Shown here piece after piece: positions 10,380-21,713 of a stretch of 64,000 nt of DNA. Below the pieces are notes generated by a model, which was not told where the DNA came from, did not search any database, and saw nothing but the letters and a program-made list of their open reading frames with translations. Source of the stretch: an uncultured Bacteroidia bacterium. Lineage in GTDB: Bacteria; Bacteroidota; Bacteroidia; NS11-12g; UBA9320. The stretch lies in the NCBI GenBank assembly GCA_943789165.1, contig CALSTB010000001.1:397113-461112 (forward strand). The letters run 5' to 3'. Every line of letters starts with the position of its first letter. The stretch's first letter is position 1. A program made the position numbers and the translations under genes.

Positions 10380-11315
10380 ATGAAGATTGGGATAGACGTG
10401 ATGGGCGGGGATTTTGCCCCGAGTGAAACACTGAACGGTGTTATCAGCGCACTTTCTACGCCTGATTTAAGCGACGTTCAACTCACTCTGATCGGTGATC
10501 AATCCACCATAGAAAAGCATTTAAGTGCTCATATTGATCTTAGTCGGGTGGATATTGTTCACACCGAAGAGGTAATCGGTATGGCTGAGCATCCAACCCG
10601 TGCTATTTCGCAAAAAAGGAATTCTAGTATTAACGTAGGACTCAAGATGTTGGCCGAAGGGCACATTGATGGTTTTGCTGGTGCTGGAAATACAGGCGCA
10701 ATGATGGTCGGTGCCCTATATACGGTGAAAGCTATCGACGGAATCCTTAGACCTTCATTAACATCTCTTGTTCCAAAAATTGATGGAACAAACGGTTTGA
10801 TTTTAGACGTTGGCGCCAATGCCGATGTTAAACCTGATGTAATGGGGCAATTTGGTGTTTTAGGCTCACTGTATGCACAGTACGTTCTCGGAATTGAAAA
10901 TCCAAGAGTTGGATTGTTAAGTATCGGAGAGGAAAAAGAAAAGGGGAACATGTTAAATCAAGCGGTGTACCCAATTCTTGAAAACACTAGAGGAATAAAT
11001 TTTATCGGGAACGTTGAAGGGCGAGACCTTTTTTCTGATAAAGCGGATGTTATTGTTTGTGACGGATTCACTGGCAATATTGTCCTAAAAACATGCGAAG
11101 GCTTCTTTTATAAGTTAAAGAAACGTGGAATCAATGATGACTTCCTTGACCGCTTTAACTTTGAGTCGTACGGAGGTACTGCTATATTAGGAGTTAACAA
11201 ACCTGTTATTATTGGACATGGAATTTCGAAAGCAAACACATTTGTGAATATGATTCGCTTAACAAAACAAGTGGTGCTTTCAAATCTTATCCAGAAAATC
11301 AAAGCAAGTCTTTAA
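10380..11315 (+). CDS. plsX: phosphate acyltransferase PlsX
   Basis: IGIDVMGGDFAPSETL, GFAGAGNTGAMMVGAL, CDGFTGNIVLKTCEG. Confidence 0.97.
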   Translation: MKIGIDVMGGDFAPSETLNGVISALSTPDLSDVQLTLIGDQSTIEKHLSAHIDLSRVDIVHTEEVIGMAEHPTRAISQKRNSSINVGLKMLAEGHIDGFAGAGNTGAMMVGALYTVKAIDGILRPSLTSLVPKIDGTNGLILDVGANADVKPDVMGQFGVLGSLYAQYVLGIENPRVGLLSIGEEKEKGNMLNQAVYPILENTRGINFIGNVEGRDLFSDKADVIVCDGFTGNIVLKTCEGFFYKLKKRGINDDFLDRFNFESYGGTAILGVNKPVIIGHGISKANTFVNMIRLTKQVVLSNLIQKIKASL

Positions 11316-11346
11316 TTTTTATATTTTTACCGCTTAATTTTTTGCA

Positions 11347-12345
11347 ATGAGTCATATACACGCAGCGATTACCGCAGTTAATGGTTACGTTCCAGACCAA
11401 GTTGTTACAAACTTCGACTTGGAAAAGATCGTCGATACCACCGACGAATGGATAAGAACCAGAACTGGTATTATCGAAAGAAGAAAGCTGACTGGCGAAG
11501 GACAAGGGTCTTCAGCAATGGCAGTTCCAGCGGTAGAAGGACTATTGAAAAAGAGAGGCATTTCAGCCGAAGAAATCGACTTATTAATTTGTGCTTCTGT
11601 TACTCCAGATTACGTATTTCCTGCCACATCGAATGTAATTTGTGATAAAATCGGAGCAGTAAACGCTTGGGGTTATGACCTCGCAGCGGCCTGTTCTGGA
11701 TTTTTATTCGCTATGGAAACAGGCAGAAGATTTGTTGAATCTGGACAATATAAAAAAGTGGTAGTTGTAGGGGTAGATAAAATGTCTGCCATACTCGATT
11801 ACGAAGACCGCAACACGTGTATCATTTTTGGGGATGGAGCTGGAGCTGTTTTACTTGAACCAACTGAAGAAGAAGTTGGTGTAATAGATAGCATTTTGAA
11901 AGTGGACGGCTCAGGACGAGAATTTTTACATCAGAAAGCTGGTGGTTCTGTTTTACCTCCAAGTCACGCTACAGTTGATAACAGACAACACTTCGTTTAC
12001 CAAGAAGGTAAAACCGTATTTAAATTTGCGGTAACCAATATGGCAGAAGTGAGTTACGATATTATGGAGAGAAACCAACTAAAAGCGGATGACATCGCGT
12101 GGTTGGTTCCACACCAAGCCAATAAACGCATCATTGACGCAACTGCAAATAGAATGGGTCTACCAGCAGAAAAAGTAATGATGAACATTCATAGGTACGG
12201 TAACACCACCTCGGCCACCCTACCCTTGTGTTTATGGGATTATGAAAAACAATTGAAAAAAGGTGACAACATTATTTTGGCAGCTTTTGGAGGAGGATTT
12301 ACTTGGGGCGCCATCTATATTAAGTGGGCCTACGATGCTTCATAA
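11347..12345 (+). CDS. fabH: 3-oxoacyl-ACP synthase III (KAS III)
   Basis: DLAAACSGFLFAME catalytic Cys, PHQANKRIIDA, HRYGNTTSATLPL. Confidence 0.97.
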   Translation: MSHIHAAITAVNGYVPDQVVTNFDLEKIVDTTDEWIRTRTGIIERRKLTGEGQGSSAMAVPAVEGLLKKRGISAEEIDLLICASVTPDYVFPATSNVICDKIGAVNAWGYDLAAACSGFLFAMETGRRFVESGQYKKVVVVGVDKMSAILDYEDRNTCIIFGDGAGAVLLEPTEEEVGVIDSILKVDGSGREFLHQKAGGSVLPPSHATVDNRQHFVYQEGKTVFKFAVTNMAEVSYDIMERNQLKADDIAWLVPHQANKRIIDATANRMGLPAEKVMMNIHRYGNTTSATLPLCLWDYEKQLKKGDNIILAAFGGGFTWGAIYIKWAYDAS

Positions 12346-12386
12346 ACAGTACTAATATTATCGAATAATTTACCTTAATTTGAATT

Positions 12387-12863
12387 ATGGATTTAAAAGA
12401 AATTCAAACACTCGTTAAACTGGTTTCCAGTTCAAAGGTTGATCATTTAGAAATCGACAAACAAGATTTTAGCATAAAGATTAAGAAAAACTCGAATAAA
12501 ACTGAAGTGGTTTCAGTTGCCGCTGCGCCTATTGCAGCTGCCCCTGCACCAGCAGCTCCAGCCGCACCGAGTACACCAGCACCGGCACAAAAATCAGAAC
12601 CCGCAGCTGAACCAGCTGTTAGTGGTGTTGAAATTAAGTCGCCAATGATTGGAACTTTCTATAGAAGTCCGTCACCGGACAAACCAAACTTCGTTGAAGT
12701 TGGGGATGAAATTAGAGTTGGACAAACCATTTGCATCGTAGAAGCAATGAAATTGTTTAATGAAATTGAATCAGAAGTGGCAGGCCGAATTGTAAAAGTT
12801 TGTGTTGATGATGCTTCTCCTGTCGAATACGATCAACCATTGTTTATTGTAGAGCCTATTTAA
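12387..12863 (+). CDS. accB: acetyl-CoA carboxylase biotin carboxyl carrier protein
   Basis: Ala/Pro linker and the VEAMKLFNEIE biotinylation motif. Confidence 0.97.
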   Translation: MDLKEIQTLVKLVSSSKVDHLEIDKQDFSIKIKKNSNKTEVVSVAAAPIAAAPAPAAPAAPSTPAPAQKSEPAAEPAVSGVEIKSPMIGTFYRSPSPDKPNFVEVGDEIRVGQTICIVEAMKLFNEIESEVAGRIVKVCVDDASPVEYDQPLFIVEPI

Positions 12864-12893
12864 GGTTCATTTTTTCACAAAACGTAACGACAC

Positions 12894-14231
12894 ATGTTTA
12901 ATAAAATTCTGATAGCCAACAGAGGTGAAATTGCTTTGCGAGTGCTGCGTACTTGTAAGGAAATGGGTATTAAAACAGTGGCCGTTTATTCAACGGCAGA
13001 TAAGGATAGTATACACCTTAAATTTGCTGACGAAGCCGTTTGTATCGGACCTCCAGCAAGTAAAGATTCATACTTGAACATGGCTAACATTATGGCTGCT
13101 GCAGAGATTACCAATGCAGATGCGATACATCCTGGTTACGGGTTCTTATCTGAAAACGCAAAGTTTTCTGAGTTATGCCGTGAAAGTGGAGTCAAATTTA
13201 TTGGGGCTTCGCCAGAGATGATCAACAGCATGGGCGACAAGGCCAATGCCAAAGCAACCATGATAAAAGCTGGTGTTCCTTGTGTTCCTGGTTCAGAAGG
13301 GTTGTTAGAAAGTGTTGAAGAAGGCATTCGCCTTTCAAATGAAGAAATTGGATATCCGGTAATCATGAAAGCTACCGCCGGTGGAGGTGGAAGAGGAATG
13401 CGGATCGTTTGGAATGACGAGGAGTTTGAAGAAGCATGGCACAGTGCACGTAAAGAATCTGCTGCCGCTTTTGGAAACGATGGCATGTACCTAGAAAAGT
13501 ATGTGTTAGAACCTCGACACATTGAGATTCAAATCGCAGGAGACCAATACGGCAAAGTGTGTCACTTAAGCGAACGCGATTGTTCAATCCAAAGAAGACA
13601 TCAAAAACTTGTTGAAGAAGCACCTTCTCCTTTTGTAGATGAAGAGTTGCGAAACAAAATGGGCGAGGCAGCTATCAAAGCAGCATCTGCCATTAAATAT
13701 GAAGGAGTAGGAACAATTGAGTTTTTGGTAGACAAAGACAAGAATTTCTATTTCATGGAAATGAATACGCGTATTCAAGTGGAGCATCCAGTAACTGAAG
13801 AAGTGATTAATCACGACTTGATTATGGAGCAAATTAAACTTGCGGCAGGAATTCCAATTACTGGTAAGAACTATTACCCACAAGGTCATAGCATCGAATG
13901 TCGTATTAACGCCGAAGATCCATACAACGATTTCAGACCAAGTCCTGGTACCATTACAGTTTTACACAAGCCAGGAGGCCATGGCGTTCGAGTTGATAGC
14001 CATATTTATGCGGGATATAGAATTCCGTCAAACTATGATTCAATGATTGCTAAACTGATTGTAAAAGCAAATACAAGAAAAGAAGCGATTACAAAAATGC
14101 ACCGCGCATTGAATGAATTTATTATTGAAGGGGTAAAAACAACGATTCCTTTGCAGATAAAATTGATGGAAGACGAAAACTTCCAAAGCGGTAACTTCAC
14201 TACCAAGTTTATGGAAGACTTTAAGTTCTAA
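12894..14231 (+). CDS. accC: acetyl-CoA carboxylase biotin carboxylase subunit
   Basis: [44 protein letters not shown]. Confidence 0.97.
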   Translation: MFNKILIANRGEIALRVLRTCKEMGIKTVAVYSTADKDSIHLKFADEAVCIGPPASKDSYLNMANIMAAAEITNADAIHPGYGFLSENAKFSELCRESGVKFIGASPEMINSMGDKANAKATMIKAGVPCVPGSEGLLESVEEGIRLSNEEIGYPVIMKATAGGGGRGMRIVWNDEEFEEAWHSARKESAAAFGNDGMYLEKYVLEPRHIEIQIAGDQYGKVCHLSERDCSIQRRHQKLVEEAPSPFVDEELRNKMGEAAIKAASAIKYEGVGTIEFLVDKDKNFYFMEMNTRIQVEHPVTEEVINHDLIMEQIKLAAGIPITGKNYYPQGHSIECRINAEDPYNDFRPSPGTITVLHKPGGHGVRVDSHIYAGYRIPSNYDSMIAKLIVKANTRKEAITKMHRALNEFIIEGVKTTIPLQIKLMEDENFQSGNFTTKFMEDFKF

Positions 14232-14306
14232 CGAATTATTCCATTTTCTACTTCTTCCTGAATTTTTTCCGTTCTATTTTTACGGCTTTTGTAGTTTTAT
14301 TTTTTA

Positions 14307-17213
14307 ATGAAAATTCCTGCATCAGCGTCTTATGAACTGGTTTATTCCATTTCACGTCATCCACACCTTGGACCGACGATAGAAGCCTATGTCGTTCAAT
14401 TAACAAGTGCTGGTAATATGTCGATGGTGCACCAACGCGTACATAGCGGAAATGGGGATTATTACGACAAAAAAATGCTGCCTAACGACTACAAAGCGCT
14501 TGAGTTGTTGGATGAATGTTTACCGGAATACATCGTAAAACGTTTTAGCAAGGTTAAAAAAATTAGACCTACCGAGTTTTTTGCAAAACACTTCGATAAG
14601 GTTTTATACGAAAAACAAATACGGCCTCATATTGAAGAACGTTTGGCCAAAGTGGTTGCCTTGATAAAAGGCCGTCAGGTCTTTTTGAAAAACCTCAAAA
14701 ACGTCATTTATGAGCCAATAGAGTGGTGCAAAGAACCGGCAACGGCTTTATTTCATTTAAGACGGAATGACACGAACACACATTATTTCGCCACCATAAA
14801 GCACAACAACCATCGGGTTCAGTTTGCGCAGAACAATGCTATTTTACTGACGCGAAGCCCATGCTATTTAATCGCTGGTGGAAGAATATTGTATTTTGAA
14901 GAAGGGTTTAAAGGGCAAAAACTCCAACCATTTATTAAAAAGAGGTTCATTGAAATACCTAAACGCAATGAAGAAGAGTATTTCAAAAAGGTGATTGTTC
15001 CGCTAATCGAAGAACACAATGTGTATGCAGTGGGCTTCGATATTCAAACAGAAAAACATCAGGCGAATCCGGTAATCAAATTGCAACGATTACTCAATGG
15101 GAACTATGGACTCACGCTTGGCTTTCGATACGATAAATACGTTTTTCCGTATCATTCCACTAAATACGTTTCTGTGCGAATGGATAAAACAGATGATTCT
15201 TTCACTTTTAAAAGAATCAAGCGATCAAAGCCGTGGGAAGAGATTAAGAAAGAAACGCTGGCATTGATGGGAGTGCAACACATCAGTGGGTCTGAATTCG
15301 GATTTGAGAATGAAGCCACAGTATCAGATTTAATTCATTGGGTCACGAATAATAAGGAGGATTTGCAAAAGGCTGGTTTTGAAGTCATGCAAAACTTAGA
15401 GCAAGAATATAGTCTCGAAGCATCAAGCATAGAACTGGTAGCCTCAGAATCCGGAGATTGGTTCGATATTAAGGCCAAAGTAATTTTAGGTGGGGTGGAA
15501 ATTGAAATTACCAAATTACGTCAGGCAATTCTCAATGAGCAAACCACGATATTACTACCAAACGGCAAAACCGCTATCATACCCGAACGTTGGATAGACC
15601 AAATAAAAGGGCTTTCGATTTTTAGTCAAACCAGTAATCACTTCAGACTGAAAAAACATCACGTTGGTTTGGTCAAGCCATATTTAGAAGCAGGAGAAAA
15701 GTTCGGTCAAGACAAATCCATTTCGGATTTTGATGGAATCGTTGAAACAGCGTTGCCACAAGGATTTATTGGGACGTTAAGACCGTATCAAAAAGCTGGC
15801 TATGATTGGCTTTGTTTTTTATACGACATGGGTTTTGGCGGTTGCCTTGCAGACGATATGGGATTGGGAAAAACAGTTCAATCACTGGCGTTTTTACAAA
15901 AAGTCAAAGAAGATTCTGAGACCGAGGCACAGCAAGAATCGTTACAACCGAAATTGTTTAAAGAAACGGTTGGAGCCAATACAAGCTTGTTGGTGGTGCC
16001 AACCTCGTTGATCTATAACTGGATTCAAGAGGCCAGTAACTTCACTCCAGAATTAGTGATTAAGCCCCATGTAGGTATGAATCGCGACAAAGACAGTGGT
16101 TTATTTGCTGAGGCAGATGTAGTCATTACGACCTACGGGACATTGCGAAATGATATTGAACTCTTTAAATCTGTCGAATTTGATGTTGTATTGCTTGATG
16201 AAAGTCAATTTATCAAAAACCCGACCTCTCAGCTGGCTAAAAAAATCACGCAGCTCAATGCCAAGTTGAGGCTCACGCTCACAGGTACACCAATCGAAAA
16301 TACCATTGTTGATTTGTGGAGTCAAATGAATTTTGTGAATCCAGGCTTGTTGGGAAATCATAAATTTTTTCAAAAAGAATATGTACTGCCAATAGAAAAG
16401 ACATTAGATATAGCCAAATCAGAGGAGCTACAGCAAATTATAAAACCGTTTGTCATGCGCCGGACTAAATTCCAAGTTGCACAAGATTTGCCACCGAAAA
16501 CCGAGCAGATTGTGTATTGCGACATGACAGACGAACAACAGGACGTATACGAAAAAACCAAGTCAACTTATCGAAATATGATTTTGGACGCTGTGAAGGA
16601 GAAGGGAATGGCTAAGTCACAGATCCAAATTTTGTCGGGGTTAACCAAATTAAGACAAATCGCAAATCATCCTATTTTAAGTGATGAGGCGTACGAAGCA
16701 TCGTCAGGGAAATTTCAGGAAATTGAACAAAGGCTAACATCGGCACTCGAGCAGAATCACACACTTCTCATATTTTCTCAATTTGTAGGTCATTTATCTT
16801 TAGTGGAAACTTTACTGCAATCAAAGCAAATACCCTACTGCTATTTGGATGGGTCTGTTCCAGCAAAAGAGCGCAAGAAGCAAGTAATGGCGTTTCAGCA
16901 AAAAGAGAAACAGGTGTTTTTAATCTCATTAAAAGCAGGTGGATTTGGACTCAACCTTACCGCAGCAGATTATGTGTTCATGTTAGACCCATGGTGGAAC
17001 CCAGCCGCAGAGAACCAAGCGATAGACCGAACACATCGGATTGGTCAAACCCAAAACGTGTTTAGCTACAAGTTTGTAACAAATAATACCGTAGAAGAAA
17101 AGATTATTCGGTTACAACAAAAAAAACAGTCGTTGAGTGACGGCTTGATTAAAACCGAAAAATCGTACCTAAAACAAGTCACACTTGAGGATTTGCACCA
17201 AATATTTAGCTGA
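14307..17213 (+). CDS. SNF2/Rad54-type helicase
   Basis: 968 aa; DDMGLGKTVQSLAFL, DESQFIKN, LTGTPIEN, LKAGGFGLNLTAAD, DRTHRIGQ. Confidence 0.93.
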   Translation: MKIPASASYELVYSISRHPHLGPTIEAYVVQLTSAGNMSMVHQRVHSGNGDYYDKKMLPNDYKALELLDECLPEYIVKRFSKVKKIRPTEFFAKHFDKVLYEKQIRPHIEERLAKVVALIKGRQVFLKNLKNVIYEPIEWCKEPATALFHLRRNDTNTHYFATIKHNNHRVQFAQNNAILLTRSPCYLIAGGRILYFEEGFKGQKLQPFIKKRFIEIPKRNEEEYFKKVIVPLIEEHNVYAVGFDIQTEKHQANPVIKLQRLLNGNYGLTLGFRYDKYVFPYHSTKYVSVRMDKTDDSFTFKRIKRSKPWEEIKKETLALMGVQHISGSEFGFENEATVSDLIHWVTNNKEDLQKAGFEVMQNLEQEYSLEASSIELVASESGDWFDIKAKVILGGVEIEITKLRQAILNEQTTILLPNGKTAIIPERWIDQIKGLSIFSQTSNHFRLKKHHVGLVKPYLEAGEKFGQDKSISDFDGIVETALPQGFIGTLRPYQKAGYDWLCFLYDMGFGGCLADDMGLGKTVQSLAFLQKVKEDSETEAQQESLQPKLFKETVGANTSLLVVPTSLIYNWIQEASNFTPELVIKPHVGMNRDKDSGLFAEADVVITTYGTLRNDIELFKSVEFDVVLLDESQFIKNPTSQLAKKITQLNAKLRLTLTGTPIENTIVDLWSQMNFVNPGLLGNHKFFQKEYVLPIEKTLDIAKSEELQQIIKPFVMRRTKFQVAQDLPPKTEQIVYCDMTDEQQDVYEKTKSTYRNMILDAVKEKGMAKSQIQILSGLTKLRQIANHPILSDEAYEASSGKFQEIEQRLTSALEQNHTLLIFSQFVGHLSLVETLLQSKQIPYCYLDGSVPAKERKKQVMAFQQKEKQVFLISLKAGGFGLNLTAADYVFMLDPWWNPAAENQAIDRTHRIGQTQNVFSYKFVTNNTVEEKIIRLQQKKQSLSDGLIKTEKSYLKQVTLEDLHQIFS

Positions 17214-17272
17214 TATTCGTTTGTTTATTGACAAAAAAAACTCCAACTTGCTAAACTAATTCTAATAAAAAA

Positions 17273-18046
17273 ATGAGAAAAGTTTACGTATTAAGTTTAA
17301 TTATGTTCATAGCGGCAGGCGGAGCGTTTGCACAAAGAACAATTGATTTATCTGTGGATGAGATAATTACTCCGACTCAGTTAAATAGTAATTCATCAAC
17401 CGGCACCAACCTGTCTACAGAGTTTGTGTTAAAGAATAACGGTACTGATGATGTGAAAGTTGGAGATACAATTATCTACCAAATGGTTATTACCTCTACA
17501 TCTAATCAGTTAATTACTGCATTCCCAAGTGCAAACCAGTTCGCGTTTGTTCTAGCAACGAAGGAAATGAAAAGCGGTGACACCATCCACGTGAACAGAA
17601 CTTTGAATACAACTGCGTATTTCAAGCAATCTGTACAAGTACGTTACATCATTCAAGCATATATCAGAAACAATGGTACCGCTGACCCAGTTTCACCTGA
17701 AGTAGCACCAGGAAACGCAAATAACGTAAAGTACAATGAAATCACTTGGTGGAATCCTCAAGGTTGGGGTGTAAGTGTTGCAGATGTGACGACTACAAAC
17801 GTTGTTGATGTGTATCCAAATCCTGCTACAACTGATTTAACCATCGATTGGAACATTTCAAACGGAAATGAAAATCGTGAAGTAGTGATTTACGATATGA
17901 ATGGAAGAGAAGTGTTACGTCAAGAGGTAACTGCAGAAATTTTCACTCAGTCAATAAACATTGAAGGTTTGGAAGATGGAATGTACGTTGTAAAAATGAC
18001 CACTGGAGAGTTTTCTACAACTGAAAAACTACAGGTAGTTCATTAA
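17273..18046 (+). CDS. secreted protein with T9SS type A sorting domain
   Basis: Signal peptide; C-terminal VYPNPATTDLTIDW...VVIYDMNGREVLRQ...GLEDGMYVVKM. Confidence 0.85.
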   Translation: MRKVYVLSLIMFIAAGGAFAQRTIDLSVDEIITPTQLNSNSSTGTNLSTEFVLKNNGTDDVKVGDTIIYQMVITSTSNQLITAFPSANQFAFVLATKEMKSGDTIHVNRTLNTTAYFKQSVQVRYIIQAYIRNNGTADPVSPEVAPGNANNVKYNEITWWNPQGWGVSVADVTTTNVVDVYPNPATTDLTIDWNISNGNENREVVIYDMNGREVLRQEVTAEIFTQSINIEGLEDGMYVVKMTTGEFSTTEKLQVVH

Positions 18047-18069
18047 TTCCTGATTAAAAAAACTTTAAC

Positions 18070-18106
18070 GCCCCTTTCGCAGTATGTGAAAGGGGCTTTT
18101 TGTTTT
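18070..18106 (+). terminator. Rho-independent terminator
   Basis: GCCCCTTTC / GAAAGGGGC perfect 9-bp stem followed by a T-rich tract. Confidence 0.85.
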
Positions 18107-18205
18107 TGGCATTTCGGGGCTTATTTTGCAAGGCGAATGAAACGGTCATTCAATAGTTTGAAATACTAGGTATTTGTATGTGTTTAACGCAGCAAAAATG
18201 GTAGC

Positions 18206-19753
18206 ATGAATAAACAAGAACGAAGAGAAAAACTCATACGTAAAAGAGAACAATCACTGCTTGGCGGTGGTGAAAAAAGAATTGAATCTCAACACGCCAA
18301 AAAGAAACTTACCGCTCGGGAACGATTAGAGTACTTTTTGGATAAAAACTCGTTTGAAGAAATTGGGGCCTTTGTGAAGCATAGAAGCACCGATTTTGGT
18401 TTAGATAAGCAACATTATTTGGGCGACGGTGTAGTAACCGGTTATGGTACAGTGAATGGCAGACTCGTGTACGTTTTCTCGCAAGACTTTACCGTTTTTG
18501 GTGGATCCTTATCGGAAACACACGCTGAGAAGATTTGTAAAATCATGGATTTATCCATGAAGAATGGAGCGCCAGTCATTGGTTTAAACGACAGTGGCGG
18601 AGCACGTATTCAAGAAGGTGTTGTCTCATTAGGTGGGTACGCCGATATTTTTTATAGAAATACAAGAGCGAGTGGTGTTGTTCCACAAATCTCAGCCATC
18701 ATGGGCCCTTGCGCAGGTGGCGCTGTATATAGTCCAGCCATTACCGATTTTATTATGATGGTTGAAGACACGTCATATATGTTTGTAACTGGACCTAACG
18801 TTGTCAAAACGGTAACCAATGAAGAAGTAACGTCTGAAGAACTAGGTGGGGCAAGTGTCCATTCTACCAAGTCAGGAGTTGCCCATTTTACGGCAGTGAA
18901 TGAAATAGCCTTGCTCGACAACTTGAAAAAGGTGTTGAGTTACATTCCACAAAACTGTGAAGAACAAGCGCCATTGGTGTCATACGAACTAACTGATGAA
19001 ACCCGTTCAGTATTGGCTGATGTTGTACCTGAAAGTGTAAACCAACCGTATGACATACGTGAGGTAATTACGGGCATTATAGATGAGGATTCGTTTTTAG
19101 AAGTACATAAAGACTTTGCTGAAAACATAGTTGTCGGATTTGCACGTCTTGCTGGTAGAAGCATAGGCATTGTTGCCAACCAACCCGCTTTTTTGGCTGG
19201 GGTGTTGGATGTGAAGTCTAGCCAGAAGGCCGCGAGATTTGTGAGATTCTGTGATTCTTTTAATATTCCGTTATTAGTCTTGGAGGATGTACCAGGATTT
19301 TTGCCAGGAACGGATCAGGAATGGAATGCCATTATTACCAACGGAGCTAAGTTGCTCTATGCTTTTAGTGAAGCTACAGTACCCCGTGTAACGGTCATTA
19401 CTAGAAAAGCATACGGAGGGGCATATGACGTAATGAATTCAAAACACATTGGTGCGGACATGAATTTTGCTTGGCCAAGTGCTGAAATTGCTGTGATGGG
19501 TGCTAAAGGTGCCGCTGAAATTATTTTTAGAAAAGAGATTCAAGCAGCGGCTGATCCAGAACAAGCCTTGTTAGAAAAAGAACAAGAATACGCGGGAATA
19601 TTTGCGAACCCATATAGAGCTGCGGAACGCGGTTTTGTGGATGAAGTCATATTACCTGAAGAGACACGAACCAAGTTGATAAAAGCATTTAAGATGCTTG
19701 AAAACAAGGTTGATACTTTACCAAAGAAAAAACACGGAAACATTCCTTTATAA
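18206..19753 (+). CDS. acyl-CoA carboxylase carboxyltransferase (beta) subunit, propionyl-CoA-carboxylase-like
   Basis: 515 aa; [50 protein letters not shown]. Confidence 0.92.
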   Translation: MNKQERREKLIRKREQSLLGGGEKRIESQHAKKKLTARERLEYFLDKNSFEEIGAFVKHRSTDFGLDKQHYLGDGVVTGYGTVNGRLVYVFSQDFTVFGGSLSETHAEKICKIMDLSMKNGAPVIGLNDSGGARIQEGVVSLGGYADIFYRNTRASGVVPQISAIMGPCAGGAVYSPAITDFIMMVEDTSYMFVTGPNVVKTVTNEEVTSEELGGASVHSTKSGVAHFTAVNEIALLDNLKKVLSYIPQNCEEQAPLVSYELTDETRSVLADVVPESVNQPYDIREVITGIIDEDSFLEVHKDFAENIVVGFARLAGRSIGIVANQPAFLAGVLDVKSSQKAARFVRFCDSFNIPLLVLEDVPGFLPGTDQEWNAIITNGAKLLYAFSEATVPRVTVITRKAYGGAYDVMNSKHIGADMNFAWPSAEIAVMGAKGAAEIIFRKEIQAAADPEQALLEKEQEYAGIFANPYRAAERGFVDEVILPEETRTKLIKAFKMLENKVDTLPKKKHGNIPL

Positions 19754-19757
19754 CTGG

Positions 19758-20879
19758 ATGAAAAACGAATACGATTTATTAATTGTTGGTGCTGGTCCAG
19801 TTGGATGCGTTGTAGCTGAACAGCTGGCTTTAAAAAAGGGATGGAAGAGTTTGATAATAGACAAACGGGACCACATAGCAGGTAACTGTTATGACCGAAT
19901 TCATGAGTCTGGCGTATTAATTCATCAATACGGACCACATTATTTTAGAAGTAATAAAAAGGAGTTAATAGATTACCTTGGACAATACACGGACTGGATT
20001 CCTGGTAATTACGAAGTAAGAAGTTCGTTTAACGATGAGTTGTACCCATTTCCAATCAACCTACTTACTTTAGGTCAGTTTTTTGGCCGGGAATTTACAG
20101 CAGAGGAGGCTGAAGCATATTTAAACGAAATTCGAATTCCGAATGATGATCCAGCAAATTCGGAAGAATTTGTGTTGTCAAGGGTAGGCAAAGAGCTATA
20201 CGAAGCCTTTTATTTGAATTACACCCTGAAACAGTGGGAAATGCACCCGAAGGATTTAAACAAATCGGTATGTGGCAGAATTCCTATCAGGTTTAACAAA
20301 GACATTCGATATGTAGATCACGAATACCAATTAACGCCAAAAGAAGGCTTTACCAAGATGTTTGGGAAGATGATTGACAATCCATTGATTGACGTCCGAC
20401 TTGAAACAGATTTTGAAGAGGTACGAAACAGCATTAAACCAAATGTGGCAACGCTTTATTCAGGACCAATTGATGCGTATTTTGGATATGCATATGGCAA
20501 GCTTCCTTGGCGGTCATTGGACATATCGTTTAAGGAATTCAAAGAACCATTAAAACAACCTTGCGTTCAGATTAATTATCCCAACGACCATCCATATACA
20601 AGGTCTGTGGAAATCAAACATGTTACAAAGCAGGAGACTGATAATACTGTAATCTCATACGAAGTGCCTACTTGGGAAGGAGACCCTTATTATCCGGTGC
20701 CAGCAGATGACAATGCAGCACTATTTAAAAAATATTGGCTTCTTGCCGAAGAAGAACAGGCAGAAAACAATGTGTATTTTTCGGGCCGCTTAGCGCGATA
20801 CACGTACATCAACACAGATGAAGCTATAGAAATGGCTTTGGAAACAGCTAGTCAAATACAACAAGATGCAGAAAGATGA
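19758..20879 (+). CDS. glf: UDP-galactopyranose mutase
   Basis: YDLLIVGAGPVGCVVAEQLA, GNCYD, HQYGPHYFRSN, FNLNYTLKQW-like. ATG at 19758 preferred over the track start at 19698. Confidence 0.9.
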   Translation: MKNEYDLLIVGAGPVGCVVAEQLALKKGWKSLIIDKRDHIAGNCYDRIHESGVLIHQYGPHYFRSNKKELIDYLGQYTDWIPGNYEVRSSFNDELYPFPINLLTLGQFFGREFTAEEAEAYLNEIRIPNDDPANSEEFVLSRVGKELYEAFYLNYTLKQWEMHPKDLNKSVCGRIPIRFNKDIRYVDHEYQLTPKEGFTKMFGKMIDNPLIDVRLETDFEEVRNSIKPNVATLYSGPIDAYFGYAYGKLPWRSLDISFKEFKEPLKQPCVQINYPNDHPYTRSVEIKHVTKQETDNTVISYEVPTWEGDPYYPVPADDNAALFKKYWLLAEEEQAENNVYFSGRLARYTYINTDEAIEMALETASQIQQDAER

Positions 20880-21585
20880 TTTGGTTTGGGTGATTATGCC
20901 CGTATACAATGAAGAAGAATCATTGTCGCATGTATTAGATGCGTGGCTACCTGTGCTCAGAGAAAACCTCACAAACTTTGTGTATTGCATCATCAATGAT
21001 GGGTCTAAAGACAAGAGTATCGACATCATGAAGTCGTATGCTGAGACCAATTCGGAAATTAAAGTAATTGATAAAGCGAATTCAGGTCACGGTCAATCGT
21101 GTATCTATGGATATCAATTGGCGATTGAAAATAACGCACAGTGGGTTTTTCAAATGGACTCCGATGGTCAGTGTAACCCAGGTTATTTTGCCGCGTGTGT
21201 AAAAGCGAGCGATGATCACCCAGTGGTGTATGGTTACAGAAAAACACGGGACGACGGTTGGAAGCGATTTTACATTTCTAGAATTGTAAGCTCATTTATT
21301 TGGATTGCAACCCGCGTTTGGGTGCGTGATGCAAATGTGCCTTATCGCTTTATGCATACAGATACGCTGAAGTCGATTGTCAATCACGTACCAAAAGATT
21401 TTCACCTTGCCAACGTTTTAATAAGTACTTACCAGCAGTATAGGTATACGATAAAATGGGTCAATATTCATTTCGACGACCGATTCGGAGGTGAGCCAAG
21501 TGTTAAACTGTCGCTTTTTGCCAAACACGGCTTTGTGCTTTTTAAACAATTAAAGGCGGCGTTTAAAAGTGCGAAAAGGGCTTAA
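20866..21585 (+). CDS. glycosyltransferase family 2
   Basis: WVIMPVYNEEESLSHVL, INDGSKD, FQMDSDGQ; overlaps the end of glf by 14 bp. Confidence 0.88.
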   Translation: MQKDDLVWVIMPVYNEEESLSHVLDAWLPVLRENLTNFVYCIINDGSKDKSIDIMKSYAETNSEIKVIDKANSGHGQSCIYGYQLAIENNAQWVFQMDSDGQCNPGYFAACVKASDDHPVVYGYRKTRDDGWKRFYISRIVSSFIWIATRVWVRDANVPYRFMHTDTLKSIVNHVPKDFHLANVLISTYQQYRYTIKWVNIHFDDRFGGEPSVKLSLFAKHGFVLFKQLKAAFKSAKRA

Positions 21586-21713
21586 ACCCATATATAAAAA
21601 ATTAGCCAATATGAAACTACAGTCCAATAATGAGACAACGTTGAGTAGTTGAGGAAACGTAAAACACTGTAAATCAGATTATAAACATTTTGTGGCACAG
21701 CAATTGACAAGTA